Part shown: positions 1-8,230 of the stretch, in pieces
How positions within the stretch are numbered: the stretch's first letter is position 1
How the letters are laid out: each line of letters begins with the position of its first letter
Origin: Bradyrhizobium sp. OK095
GTDB lineage: Bacteria > Pseudomonadota > Alphaproteobacteria > Rhizobiales > Xanthobacteraceae
Direction of reading: 5' to 3'
Assembly (NCBI RefSeq): GCF_900109945.1
Contig: NZ_FOBX01000012.1
Span: 62,001 to 126,000, forward strand
Length of the DNA: 64,000 nucleotides
Position numbers and translations under genes: made by a program
Notes under the pieces: model-generated
What the model was told of the DNA's origin: nothing
What the model saw: the letters and a program-made list of their open reading frames with translations, nothing else
Databases searched by the model: none

Positions 1-1460
1 GAGACGTGCCGCCGCCGCCGGTCACCGGCGTGAACGCGTTGGCTGCGTGTCCGGCTGTCAGCGTGACCGCTGCAACTGCCTGGGTCGCGGTCACCGCGCT
101 GTTGACCGCAAGGGCGAACGTGTTGCTGGCCGTGGTCGAATTGGCGTCCGTGACGGTGACGGTGTAGGTCGCCGCCCCGCTGGTCACTGTCGGTGTGCCC
201 GTGATCTGTCCCGTGCTCGAGCTGAAAGCGAGCCCGGTCGGCAGCGACGGCGACACGCTGTAGGCAAGAGGTGAGGTTCCGCCAGCCCCTGTCACAGGGG
301 TCACTGGCGTAACAGCATGGTTCTGCGTCAGCGTGACCGTTGCAACTGCCTGGGTTGCCGTCACCGGGCCATTGACGGTGAGGCTGAACGTGTTGCTGGC
401 GCTCGCGCCCAGATTGTCCGTCACCGTCACGGTGTAAGTTGTCGTGGCGCTCGCCCCGGTCGGCGTGCCCGTGACCTGGCCGTTGGCGGTGTTGAAGCTC
501 AATCCGGCGGGGAGTGTCGGCGACACGCCGTAGCTGAGGCTGCCGGTGCCGCCGGCGCCCGTGACCGGCGTGAAGGGACTTGCGGCGTGATTGGCGGTGA
601 GCGCGACCGACGCGATTGCCTGTGTGGCAGTCACCGCACTGTTGACGGTGAGGGTGAACGTATTGCTCGCGGTCGCGCTGTTCGCGTCGGTGACCGTGAT
701 GGTGAAACTCGATGCTGCATGCGTGACGGTCGGCGTGCCCGTGATCTGTCCGGTGCTCGCGTTGAGAGTTAGCCCGGTCGGCAGCGCTGGCGAGGGGCTG
801 TAACTGAGTGGGGAGGTGCCGCCGCCACCCGTGACCGGTGTGACCGGCGTCATCGCGTTGTTCTGCGTGAGCGTGACCGCGGCCACCGACTGCGTCGCCG
901 TGACTGCGCTGCTCACGGTCAGCGAGAAGGTGTTGGACGCGGATGCGCTCTTCGTATCGGTGATGGTGACAGTGTATGTCTGCGTCCCGCTTGTCGCGGT
1001 CGGGATGCCCGTGATGGCGCCGGTCGAGGTATTGAAACTCAGTCCCGTCGGCAGCGACGGCGAGATTCCGTAGGTCAACGCGCCCGTGCCGCCGCCACCG
1101 GTCACGGGGGTGAAGTTGGTAGAGGCCTGGTTCTGCGTAAGCGTCTTCGATGCCACCGATTGAGCCGCGGTCACCGCCGAATTGACGGTGAGGCTGAACG
1201 TGTTGGTCGCGGTCGCGCTGGCCGCGTCAGTGATGGTCACAGTATAGGTCGCGACCGCGCTCGCGACCGTCGGGATCCCCGTGATCGCGCCGGTCGACGT
1301 ATTGAAGCTGAGGCCGCTCGGCAGTGTTGGGGAGATTCCATAGGTCAGCGGTGCCGTGCCGCCCGAACCGGTCACGGGCGTGAAATTGACGGACGGCTGG
1401 TTTTGCGTGAGGATTTGCGACGCGATGGCCTGCGTCGCGGTCGGGCCCGTCACGGTCAGC
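1..1460. repeat. Tandem 270-bp coding repeats (Ig-like domains)
   Basis: The same block recurs every 270 bp. The segment encoding TPVTGxGG (reverse strand) lies near 21, 291, 561, 831, 1101 and 1371. Each unit encodes one 90-residue putative-Ig domain of the surface protein. The copies differ at many third positions and some residues, so they are not freshly duplicated, but copy number could still vary by recombination. The array continues past the left edge. Confidence 0.9.
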
Positions 1461-2452
1461 GCTGTTGGCGTCGTTGCGGTTCCGCCTGTGGCAGAGCTTG
1501 GACCGGAGACTGAAACGGCGCCTGTCGTGTATGAATAGGTGTTGGCTACAGACGAGGACACAGTCAGTGTCACCGTGCAGCTTGCGCTCGCATTCAGCGT
1601 TGCGCCGGCCAGGCTGAGGCTGCCGCTGGAGAACGTCGCCGTGCCGCTGGCGCAGGTCGTTCCGGGACTGGCGCCGTTCAAATTTGCTGGAAGCGCACTT
1701 GCAGCGACGGCAAGGCCGGTCACCTGGAAGCTGTTCGGATTTGTGATCGTCACCGTCAGAGTTGAGGTCGATCCGGACGCGGTCGAAATCGAGGTCGGTG
1801 AAAAAGCTGCAGTGATGGAAGGGGCCGTGATCGGTAGCGTGATGTTGGATAGCGTTATCGTCAGACCACCGTCGGTATTATTGTAGATGGCGTTGAGAGC
1901 ATCGTCCGTCGATGCATAATTCAGGACGATTGTATCCGAAGCTGCTGAAGGCGCTTGTGTCATCGTCAGGGTGTAGTTGACGAAATAGACGGTCGAACCA
2001 TTGTCTGTCGTCGAGGTATTGGTCCCTATGGTGTACTTTCCTCCATTGCTTCCGGTGACCTGTGCGGTGTCTACCGTGGAGCCGTTGGTTCCGGTGATCG
2101 GAAAATTCAATGTCGAGCTGCCGCACGCAGAGTTGTAGAGGCCGCTATTGGCGACCTGGCTGTACTCGTTGATCGCGATGTGGTTCACCGTGTCGGGCAC
2201 AAGGGTTGCGCCCGGACCGGTCACTCCGGAGACGCTGAATGAAATCTGGTTGTTCAGCGTGATGTTCGTGCCGACGGTCAATGCCGACACGCTGGAGCAA
2301 TTGGCCGCCACCGCATTCGTCGTCGCGAGGGGCAGGCCGATCGCGGGCAAGGCTAATGTCGCGATCATCGCGAAGCAGCGGCGCCTCGCTCCTGAGCCGG
2401 CACGGGCTCGGCCAGGCAGTAAAGCGCAAACGGTTGAAAATAACGCCTTCAC
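1..2452 (-). CDS. Large secreted Ig-repeat (He_PIG-like) surface protein, N-terminal part, runs off the left edge
   Basis: The reverse strand is open from a TAG at 2500 to the window edge. I start at GTG 2452, preceded by the purine-rich stretch GGTGGGGA; ATG 2368 is the alternative. A basic stretch (RRRC) and a hydrophobic segment (MIATLALPAIGLPLA) ending in AVA-AN form a signal peptide. About 200 residues of unique sequence and a DUF11-like domain (APSITAAFSPTSIS) follow. From about position 1460 leftwards come 90-residue repeats of the putative-Ig type, with the hallmarks LPTGLSFNTSTG, ITGTPT and YTVTVTD. Such proteins are exported and usually adhesive; an anchoring C-terminus (for example an autotransporter barrel) would lie outside the window. 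It is transcribed away from the tail-collar cassette. Exact function is unknown. Confidence 0.85.
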   Translation of the reverse strand, partial: MKALFSTVCALLPGRARAGSGARRRCFAMIATLALPAIGLPLATTNAVAANCSSVSALTVGTNITLNNQISFSVSGVTGPGATLVPDTVNHIAINEYSQVANSGLYNSACGSSTLNFPITGTNGSTVDTAQVTGSNGGKYTIGTNTSTTDNGSTVYFVNYTLTMTQAPSAASDTIVLNYASTDDALNAIYNNTDGGLTITLSNITLPITAPSITAAFSPTSISTASGSTSTLTVTITNPNSFQVTGLAVAASALPANLNGASPGTTCASGTATFSSGSLSLAGATLNASASCTVTLTVSSSVANTYSYTTGAVSVSGPSSATGGTATTPTALTVTGPTATQAIASQILTQNQPSVNFTPVTGSGGTAPLTYGISPTLPSGLSFNTSTGAITGIPTVASAVATYTVTITDAASATATNTFSLTVNSAVTAAQSVASKTLTQNQASTNFTPVTGGGGTGALTYGISPSLPTGLSFNTSTGAITGIPTATSGTQTYTVTITDTKSASASNTFSLTVSSAVTATQSVAAVTLTQNNAMTPVTPVTGGGGTSPLSYSPSPALPTGLTLNASTGQITGTPTVTHAASSFTITVTDANSATASNTFTLTVNSAVTATQAIASVALTANHAASPFTPVTGAGGTGSLSYGVSPTLPAGLSFNTANGQVTGTPTGASATTTYTVTVTDNLGASASNTFSLTVNGPVTATQAVATVTLTQNHAVTPVTPVTGAGGTSPLAYSVSPSLPTGLAFSSSTGQITGTPTVTSGAATYTVTVTDANSTTASNTFALAVNSAVTATQAVAAVTLTAGHAANAFTPVTGGGGTS

Positions 2453-2860
2453 ACCATCCCCACCGGTCGTTTTCGGCTCCCGCAGAGGCCCACGACGCTA
2501 AAGTTATAATTGTATGATCCGCTTCTACAATTTTTAGGCGGGTGCGTCCTTGTCCAAGTATGCGGATTTGGACGCAGGCGACGAATTTCGCGCAAGAGTG
2601 GTATTGATGCAACATTTTCCCAAGCCCAGGCCGATTGAAAAAGATCAGGAGTACTGCATAAGAAGGCAAATTCGCCTCAAGTATGCGTTCGCTCAGCGAT
2701 TGTGTCGGGGATCTTAGCCTTGACAGGCCGCGTCATCGGACTGACAATCTTTGCGGGAATACTGTTCTGATAAATCCTCGAGTTTTATTTTGGTGAAGGG
2801 CCGCATCTCGATCGGCGGCCCGTCAAAAATAGATAAATCGCACGATTTGGGGGAGGGGCC
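2453..2860. other. Divergent intergenic region between the Ig-repeat protein and the tail-collar cassette
   Basis: About 408 bp with lower GC than the flanks. I see no convincing gene; the reading frame crossing it on the minus strand (ending at 2145) is out of frame with the surface protein and resembles nothing. The region should hold the start signals of both divergent transcripts; the best promoter match is at 2720-2748. Confidence 0.5.
2720..2748 (+). promoter_or_regulatory. Candidate sigma-70 promoter for the tail-collar cassette
   Basis: A perfect TTGACA (2720-2725) is followed after 17 bp by GACAAT (2743-2748), four of six matches to the -10 consensus. It lies about 110 bp upstream of the first collar gene and points towards it. 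This is sequence match only. Confidence 0.4.
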
Positions 2861-3397
2861 ATGCCGTACCAGCCTGTCATGGGGCAGATCATGCCCTTCG
2901 CCGGCGCCATGATACCCAGAGGGTGGGCGCTGTGTAACGGCGCGCTGCTCTCGATCCAGGCCAATCAGGCGCTGTTCTCATTGCTCGGCACCTATTATGG
3001 CGGCAATGGAAGCAGTACATTCGCGCTCCCCGATCTGCGCGGCCGCGCCATTCTCGGCTCAAGCGGTGGCAGCGGGCAATATCCCGCCGGCATGACCAGC
3101 GGATCGGTGTCGGTCAACATGACGGGGATCCAGCTCCCACCGCACAATCACCTGATCCAGGCGACAGCTGCGAACGGCCAGGGGCGAGGAGCCGCTCCCA
3201 ACAACAACATCTTCGCCACGAGCACCGCACCGGCTGGCAAATATATCTTCCTGACCGCCGGCACTGCAGAAACGCCATTGGCTGTCAGCACGAACATAGT
3301 GAACGAGGGCGGGGGTCAGGCGCACAACAACATGCAGCCCTATCTCGTCATCAACTATTTGATCGCGATGCAGGGAACCTACCCGTCGCGAGACTAG
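2861..3397 (+). CDS. Phage-tail-collar domain protein (MdpB-like), copy 1
   Basis: 178 residues. Residues about 7-65 form a tail collar domain (GQIMPFAGAMIPRGWALCNG and YYGGNG..TFALPDLRGR). The C-terminus has the family signature HNNMQPYLVINYLIAMQGTYP. The start is preceded by GGGGGAGGGG. Related proteins are called microcystin-dependent protein B or phage tail protein, but no other phage gene is present here. It is the first of three paralogues with identical architecture followed by a GNAT gene, which suggests a bacterial cassette rather than a prophage remnant. There is no signal peptide. Function and localisation are unknown. Confidence 0.85.
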   Translation: MPYQPVMGQIMPFAGAMIPRGWALCNGALLSIQANQALFSLLGTYYGGNGSSTFALPDLRGRAILGSSGGSGQYPAGMTSGSVSVNMTGIQLPPHNHLIQATAANGQGRGAAPNNNIFATSTAPAGKYIFLTAGTAETPLAVSTNIVNEGGGQAHNNMQPYLVINYLIAMQGTYPSRD

Positions 3398-3512
3398 CCG
3401 GTCCCCGGAGCAGATTTCCGTAAACCGGATTGCGTGTTTCAAGGCTTCGAACATTGGCGCCCGTGTCCATCAGCGTAGATCTGCTGGCGCGCACATGCAG
3501 GGGATATTCGAG

Positions 3513-4037
3513 ATGGATCCGTTTATCGGCGAGATACGACTGTTCGGTTTTCCGCGCGTCCCGGATGGCTGGCTGGCCTGCATTGGACAGGCGGTGCCGA
3601 TCTCGCAATACGACGTACTCTATGCGGTGATCGGTACGACCTACGGCGGCGACGGGGTTCAGACCTTCAATCTTCCAGATCTGCGCGGTCGCGTTCCGAT
3701 CGGCCAGGGCGCCGGGCCGGGCCTCCCCGCCTACGCGATCGGCCAGCTTGCGGGAGAGGAACTGCATACGCTGGTCGAGACGGAGATGCCGACGCATAGT
3801 CATGCTCTGCTGTCTTCGACGGCCACCGCGACCACGGCGACGCCCGCACTGACCGTGCACCTGGCGACTAGTTCGAGCGGCAATCTCTACGCGCCTGTCA
3901 TGAACGCTGCTCCATATGCGACGATGGCCGCTTGCGTCACCACGGCAGGCAAGAGCATCGGGCACAACAATATGATGCCGACTGTCGTCGCCAATTATTG
4001 CATCTCCACCGTAGGCATCTTCCCCGCGTCAGGCTGA
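3513..4037 (+). CDS. Phage-tail-collar domain protein (MdpB-like), copy 2
   Basis: 174 residues from ATG 3513 (MDPFIGEIRLF), chosen because it aligns with the start of the next paralogue (MSDPYLGEIQAF); an in-frame ATG at 3495 would add six residues. The collar domain covers roughly residues 5-65 (GWLACIGQAV, TTYGGDGVQTFNLPDLRGRV). The C-terminus is HNNMMPTVVANYCISTVGIFP. The middle is Ser/Thr/Ala-rich and diverges most between the three copies, as expected for a variable binding region. It is probably co-transcribed with copies 1 and 3. Confidence 0.82.
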   Translation: MDPFIGEIRLFGFPRVPDGWLACIGQAVPISQYDVLYAVIGTTYGGDGVQTFNLPDLRGRVPIGQGAGPGLPAYAIGQLAGEELHTLVETEMPTHSHALLSSTATATTATPALTVHLATSSSGNLYAPVMNAAPYATMAACVTTAGKSIGHNNMMPTVVANYCISTVGIFPASG

Positions 4038-4082
4038 AGGGCGCCCGGTCACGATTGCTTTTTCGATTTCAGGAGAGACGAA

Positions 4083-4631
4083 ATGTCCGATCCCTATCTG
4101 GGCGAAATCCAGGCCTTTCCGTTTCCCTTCGCGACCGGGGGCTTCAACAGGGGCTGGTTGCCCTGTTTTGGACAGCTGCTCGCCGTTCAAGCGTTCTCTC
4201 CGCTCTACTCGCTGCTCGGCACCGCTTACGGCGGTAACGGCACGACTAATTTCGCTTTGCCGAACCTGAATGGCACGATCACGATCGGCCAGGGCCAAGG
4301 TCCGGGATTGCAGCCTTACGTCCTCGGTGAGAGCGTCGGCAGTCCCCAGGTGAGCCTGAGCAGCGATAACATGGCAATGCATACGCACGGGCTACAGCTC
4401 GGGAGCAGCACCGCGTCAAACGCCGCGCCCGGTCCTGGAACGGGCATGAACATGGTCGCACTCAATCCGGGCTTCAATGGCTTCCTGCAGCCGCCCGGCA
4501 CTCTCACCCTGACCAACAGCACCGTGACCACGACCGGACAAGGGCTGCCTCACGACAACATGCAGCCGACCCAGGCCTTGGTCTGGTGTATCGCCTATAA
4601 CGGAATCTTCCCGTCTTTCGGTAATTCCTGA
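4083..4631 (+). CDS. Phage-tail-collar domain protein (MdpB-like), copy 3
   Basis: 182 residues, with a good ribosome site (AGGAGAGACGAA) before the ATG. The collar domain lies near residues 6-68 (GEIQAFPFPFA, GWLPCFGQLLA, TAYGGNGTTNFALPNLNG); note PNLNG in place of the usual PDLRG. The C-terminus is HDNMQPTQALVWCIAYNGIFP. It belongs to a row of three paralogues separated by gaps of about 115 and 45 bp, followed after 23 bp by a GNAT gene. Confidence 0.85.
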   Translation: MSDPYLGEIQAFPFPFATGGFNRGWLPCFGQLLAVQAFSPLYSLLGTAYGGNGTTNFALPNLNGTITIGQGQGPGLQPYVLGESVGSPQVSLSSDNMAMHTHGLQLGSSTASNAAPGPGTGMNMVALNPGFNGFLQPPGTLTLTNSTVTTTGQGLPHDNMQPTQALVWCIAYNGIFPSFGNS

Positions 4632-4654
4632 TCGATCGGGGGCCGCGCGACGGG

Positions 4655-5173
4655 ATGATTGACGGCATGCCGTTTGACATCGTCCCGAGCAATCCCGGTC
4701 TGACGTTGCGGCCGGCAAGCCCGACCGATGAGCCGTTCATCCGGCGTCTCTTTCGCGAGGTGAGATCGGAGCAGCTTGGGCCAGCGGGCCTGCCCGGGCC
4801 GATCCTCGATCAGGTCATCGCGCAACAATTCCGCAGCCAGGCCGCCGGCTACGCCGCGCAATTTCCGGACGCGGTCTCGTTGATCGTCATGCAGCGAGCG
4901 ACGGCCATCGGCCGTCTCCTGCTTCATCGCGCAAACGAGCATTGGCACATCATCGACATCGCGCTGCTGCCCGCTGATTGCGATCACGGCCATGGCACGG
5001 AGATATTCGACGCTCTCGAAGCGAGCGCACTGAAGCGGGGTATCGGGGCGCTAACGCTCTCGGTGCTGTTGACCAACCCGGCGGCGCGCCGGTTTTACCT
5101 GCGGCGCGGATTTGTCGAGATCGGCGAGGCGGGCGCCGCGCACATCGCGATGAGGAAGGATCTCGCCGTCTAG
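4655..5173 (+). CDS. GNAT-family N-acetyltransferase linked to the collar cassette
   Basis: 172 residues; ATG 4667 (MPFDIVPS) is an alternative start. The GNAT fold is seen from LRPASPTDEPFIRRLF through the core (IIDIALLPADCDHGHGTEIF) to the C-terminal motif NPAARRFYLRRGFVEIG. The acetyl-CoA loop is D-H-G-H-G-T, a variant of the common R/QxxGxG/A. Lying last in the collar operon, it may modify a cassette product, but the substrate is unknown. Its stop overlaps that of the convergent hydrolase by about four bases. Confidence 0.8.
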   Translation: MIDGMPFDIVPSNPGLTLRPASPTDEPFIRRLFREVRSEQLGPAGLPGPILDQVIAQQFRSQAAGYAAQFPDAVSLIVMQRATAIGRLLLHRANEHWHIIDIALLPADCDHGHGTEIFDALEASALKRGIGALTLSVLLTNPAARRFYLRRGFVEIGEAGAAHIAMRKDLAV

Positions 5174-6126
5174 CGCGACGATGCCTCGCGCAAGAACCTC
5201 AGCAGCGCCGCATTGACCTCGTCGGGCCGCTCCTGCTGCACCCAATGGCCGGCGCCCTCGATGATCAGCTTGCGCTTGAGATTGGGCAGGACGCGCTCCA
5301 ACTCGTTGACGCGCTTGGCGCCGATCAGGCCGGTGATGACGGCGTCCTTCGAACCGGCAATGAACAGGGAGGGCTGGTGGATCTGCGCATCCTGCCAGGG
5401 CGCCGTCAGCTCCCAATTGCGGTCGAGGTTGCGATACCAGTTCAGCCCGCCGCGAAAGCCGGACTTGCGGAAGGCCTCAGTGAAGGTGGCGAGATCGGCT
5501 TCGCTGAGCCAGGCGGGCAGCGGCTCCTCGGGGGTGCCGTGGCCGAGAAAGCCCTTGCCGTCCTGCACGAACATGGCGGCGCTGGGATCGGCGAGCCCGC
5601 GGCCGCCGAGCACGATGCGCATGGTGCGGGCGACGTCATGCTCGAGCTCGGCTTCGGCGACGCCAGGGGTCTGGAAATACTGCCAGTAGAAATTGGTCAC
5701 GCCGCCCTGGCGCAGCAGGTCGAGCGGTTTGCCACGGCCGCGGAACGGCGGCGGTACGCTGAGGCCCGCGACCGCCGTGAAGATGTCGGGCCGGAACAGC
5801 GCCGCATGCCATGCGACCGGCGCGCCCCAATCGTGGCCGACCACCATCGCCTTGGTCTCGCCGAGTGCCTGCACGAGGCCGACGATGTCACCGACCGTGT
5901 CGAAGATCGAATAGGCGTTCACCTCAGCCGGCGCCGCGCTCTGGCCGTAGCCGCGCATATCGGGGGCGACGACGTGGAAGCCTGCGTCGGCGAGTGCCAC
6001 GATCTGGTGGCGCCAGGAATAGGACAGTTCCGGCCAGCCATGGCACAGCACCACCAGCGGACCCTGGCCGGCCTCGCGGATGAACAGATCGATCCCGTTG
6101 GCCTTGATCACGCGGGTGGACGACAT
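5170..6126 (-). CDS. Alpha/beta hydrolase, epoxide-hydrolase type
   Basis: 318 residues from ATG 6126, with GGCGGAA upstream; the open frame extends to 6285 but the extra residues are not family-like. Visible motifs: HGWPE (residues 29-33, oxyanion region), GHDWGA with nucleophile Asp99, a late acid (AGSKDAV) and the catalytic His in GAGHWVQQE. An Asp nucleophile with HGxP is typical of soluble epoxide hydrolases and haloacetate or haloalkane dehalogenases. The cap segment (FYWQYFQTPGVAE, NWYRNLDRNW) carries the Tyr residues expected of epoxide hydrolases. It is monocistronic and divergent from the D,D-carboxypeptidase gene. Confidence 0.82.
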   Translation of the reverse strand: MSSTRVIKANGIDLFIREAGQGPLVVLCHGWPELSYSWRHQIVALADAGFHVVAPDMRGYGQSAAPAEVNAYSIFDTVGDIVGLVQALGETKAMVVGHDWGAPVAWHAALFRPDIFTAVAGLSVPPPFRGRGKPLDLLRQGGVTNFYWQYFQTPGVAEAELEHDVARTMRIVLGGRGLADPSAAMFVQDGKGFLGHGTPEEPLPAWLSEADLATFTEAFRKSGFRGGLNWYRNLDRNWELTAPWQDAQIHQPSLFIAGSKDAVITGLIGAKRVNELERVLPNLKRKLIIEGAGHWVQQERPDEVNAALLRFLREASSR

Positions 6127-6278
6127 CGCTTTTCCGCCTTGTTTCAGGGGTTTGGTCCGCAAACATGAGGTGCCACGATAGGGGCGCGGCGAGAATCGTG
6201 CAATCTCAGGGGATGCGGCCAACCTCGTGTTGTTCGTGCCGGTTCCAACTGTTAGAACGCCGCTCTCAAGGCTTGGCC

Positions 6279-7541
6279 ATGGCATTTCGTCTCTCTCCGC
6301 TTCGTCGCGACCGGCTCACCGCCGGAGCGCTGGTGCGCGGGCTGATCGCCGCCGTCCTGGTGGCGGGCATCGGCTGGGGCGGGGCGCTCTACGCCGCCAA
6401 CCAGAGCGTCCAGGGCGCCAAGAAGACGGAAGAGTCCGGTTTTGACGGCGACGCGCCGACCGCCATTCTGATCGAGGCCTCCAGCGGCAGCGTGCTGTTC
6501 GAGAAGAACGCCGACGAGCTGCGGGCGCCCTCCAGCATGATGAAGCTGATGACGGCGGAGGTCGTCTTCAACGCCATCAAGAAGGGCGACGTCAAGCTCA
6601 CCGACGAATACCGGATCAGCGAGAACGCATGGCGCAAAGGTGGTGCGCCCTCGGGCGGCTCGACCATGTTCGCCGCCATCAACAGCAAGGTCTCGGTCGA
6701 CGATCTCCTGCACGGCGCCATCATCCAGAGCGGCAACGACGCCTGCATCGCGCTGGCCGAAGGCATCGCCGGCAACGAGAAGATATTCGCCTCCGATTTC
6801 ATGACCAAGCGCGCCCGCGAGCTCGGTATGCCGAAGTCCACCTTCGGCAATTCCAACGGCCTGCCTGATCCCGGCAACAAGATGACGGTGCGCGAGCTCG
6901 GCATCCTCGCCCGGCACGTCATCCTCGACTTCCCCGAATTCTACAAACTGTTCGGCGAGAAGGAGTTCACCTGGAACAAGATCCGCCAGCCGAACCGAAA
7001 CCCTCTGCTCAATTCGATGGAAGGCGCTGACGGCCTGAAGACCGGGTTCACCAAGGAAGGCGGCTACGGCATGGTCGGCTCTGCCGTACAGAACGGCACG
7101 CGACTGATCGTCGTCATCAACGGGCTCGAAGACCCCGAGGATCGCGCCACCGAAGCCAAGAAGATGCTGGAATGGGGCTTTCGCAATTTCGAGACCCGCA
7201 CGTTGATCGCGGCCGACCAGCCGGTCGGCTACGCAAAAGTGTTCGGCGGCGAGAGCCGTTCCGTGAAGCTGGTGGCGAAAGATCCTGTGAAGGTGATGGT
7301 GCACAAGAGCGGCGGCGACAAGCTGATCGCGCGCGTGGTCTATAGCGGCCCGGTGCGGGCGCCTGTCGAGGCTGGCCAGAAGGTCGGCGTGGTCAAGGTC
7401 TGGCGTAGCGGCAATATCGCGGTGGAGACACCGGTCTATGCGGCGGATGCTGTTGGCACCGGCTCGACCATGCGCCGCGCCATCGACGGCGCCAGCGAGC
7501 TCGTGATCGGCATGTTCCGCGCGGGCGCCGAGAAGCTCTGA
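6279..7541 (+). CDS. dacF: D-alanyl-D-alanine carboxypeptidase (PBP5/DacF family)
   Basis: 420 residues. A positively charged start and a membrane segment (ALVRGLIAAVLVAGIGWGGA) act as signal or anchor. The serine-peptidase motifs of the S11 family are all present: SMMK (Ser86-Lys89), SGN (151-153) and KTG (254-256). A C-terminal PBP5 domain follows (about 320-400). The enzyme trims the terminal D-Ala of peptidoglycan stem peptides in the periplasm. The next gene, tmk, begins two bases after the stop, so the gene probably leads the tmk-holB transcript. The start is ATG 6279; upstream in-frame residues are not signal-peptide-like. Confidence 0.9.
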   Translation: MAFRLSPLRRDRLTAGALVRGLIAAVLVAGIGWGGALYAANQSVQGAKKTEESGFDGDAPTAILIEASSGSVLFEKNADELRAPSSMMKLMTAEVVFNAIKKGDVKLTDEYRISENAWRKGGAPSGGSTMFAAINSKVSVDDLLHGAIIQSGNDACIALAEGIAGNEKIFASDFMTKRARELGMPKSTFGNSNGLPDPGNKMTVRELGILARHVILDFPEFYKLFGEKEFTWNKIRQPNRNPLLNSMEGADGLKTGFTKEGGYGMVGSAVQNGTRLIVVINGLEDPEDRATEAKKMLEWGFRNFETRTLIAADQPVGYAKVFGGESRSVKLVAKDPVKVMVHKSGGDKLIARVVYSGPVRAPVEAGQKVGVVKVWRSGNIAVETPVYAADAVGTGSTMRRAIDGASELVIGMFRAGAEKL

Positions 7542-7543
7542 TC

Positions 7544-8230
7544 ATGAGTGAAAGCGCGGGACAGCGGCGGTCCGGACGCGGACGCTTCATCACCTTCGAA
7601 GGCGGCGAGGGGACGGGCAAGTCGACCCAGATCAAGAAGCTTGCCGACAGGCTCAAAGCCGCGAAGCTTCGTACCCTCGTCACGCGCGAGCCGGGCGGCT
7701 CGCCCGGTGCCGAGATCATGCGCCATCTGGTGCTGTCGGGGATGGGCAAGCTGCTCGGGCCCGAGGCCGAGACGCTGCTGTTCGCGGCCGCCCGCGACGA
7801 CCATGTCCGCACAATGATCGAGCCCGCGCTCAAGCAGGGCATTTGGGTGCTGTGCGACCGTTTCGTCGACTCGACGCGCGCCTACCAGGGCAGCCTCGGC
7901 AGCGTCCCGGTCGGTCTCATCAATGCAATGCAGCGGGTCACGATCGGCGATCTCAAGCCGGACCTCACCATCATCCTCGATTTGCCCGTCGAGATCGGCC
8001 TCCAGCGCGCCGCTGTACGCCGCGGCAGCGGTACGCCTGACCGGTTCGAAAGCGAGAAGCTCGGCTTCCACCAGGGCCTGCGCGAGGCCTATCGCAAGAT
8101 CGCGGCGGACGAACCTTCGCGCTGCGTGCTGATCGACGCCAATTCCGATCCGGATACGGTGGCCGGACGAGTCTGGAGCGCACTGCGCGAGCGCCTGCTT
8201 CCGACGCCAGCTTCGGTGGTGTCGGTATGA
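7544..8230 (+). CDS. tmk: Thymidylate kinase
   Basis: 228 residues. It phosphorylates dTMP to dTDP. Walker A is GGEGTGKST near residues 20-28, followed by TREPGGSP (the DR[YH]/dTMP-binding region), CDRFVDSTRAYQG and the lid with RRGSGTPDRFE. The gene starts two bases after dacF and its stop overlaps the holB start by four bases, giving translational coupling. The dacF-tmk-holB order is common in alphaproteobacteria. Confidence 0.95.
   Translation: MSESAGQRRSGRGRFITFEGGEGTGKSTQIKKLADRLKAAKLRTLVTREPGGSPGAEIMRHLVLSGMGKLLGPEAETLLFAAARDDHVRTMIEPALKQGIWVLCDRFVDSTRAYQGSLGSVPVGLINAMQRVTIGDLKPDLTIILDLPVEIGLQRAAVRRGSGTPDRFESEKLGFHQGLREAYRKIAADEPSRCVLIDANSDPDTVAGRVWSALRERLLPTPASVVSV

Noticed and set aside
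1..1460. Regular 270-bp periodicity considered as a CRISPR or satellite array
   Set aside because: The period is 90 codons, the frame is open throughout, and each unit encodes an Ig-like domain.
2145..2669. Minus-strand frame of 174 residues crossing the gap before the surface protein
   Set aside because: It is out of frame with the Ig-repeat protein, overlaps its signal peptide and has no family-like sequence.
2861..4631. Tail-collar genes considered as a prophage remnant
   Set aside because: There are no integrase, terminase, capsid, lysis or other tail genes, no attachment repeats, and three tandem paralogues are unusual for a decayed phage.
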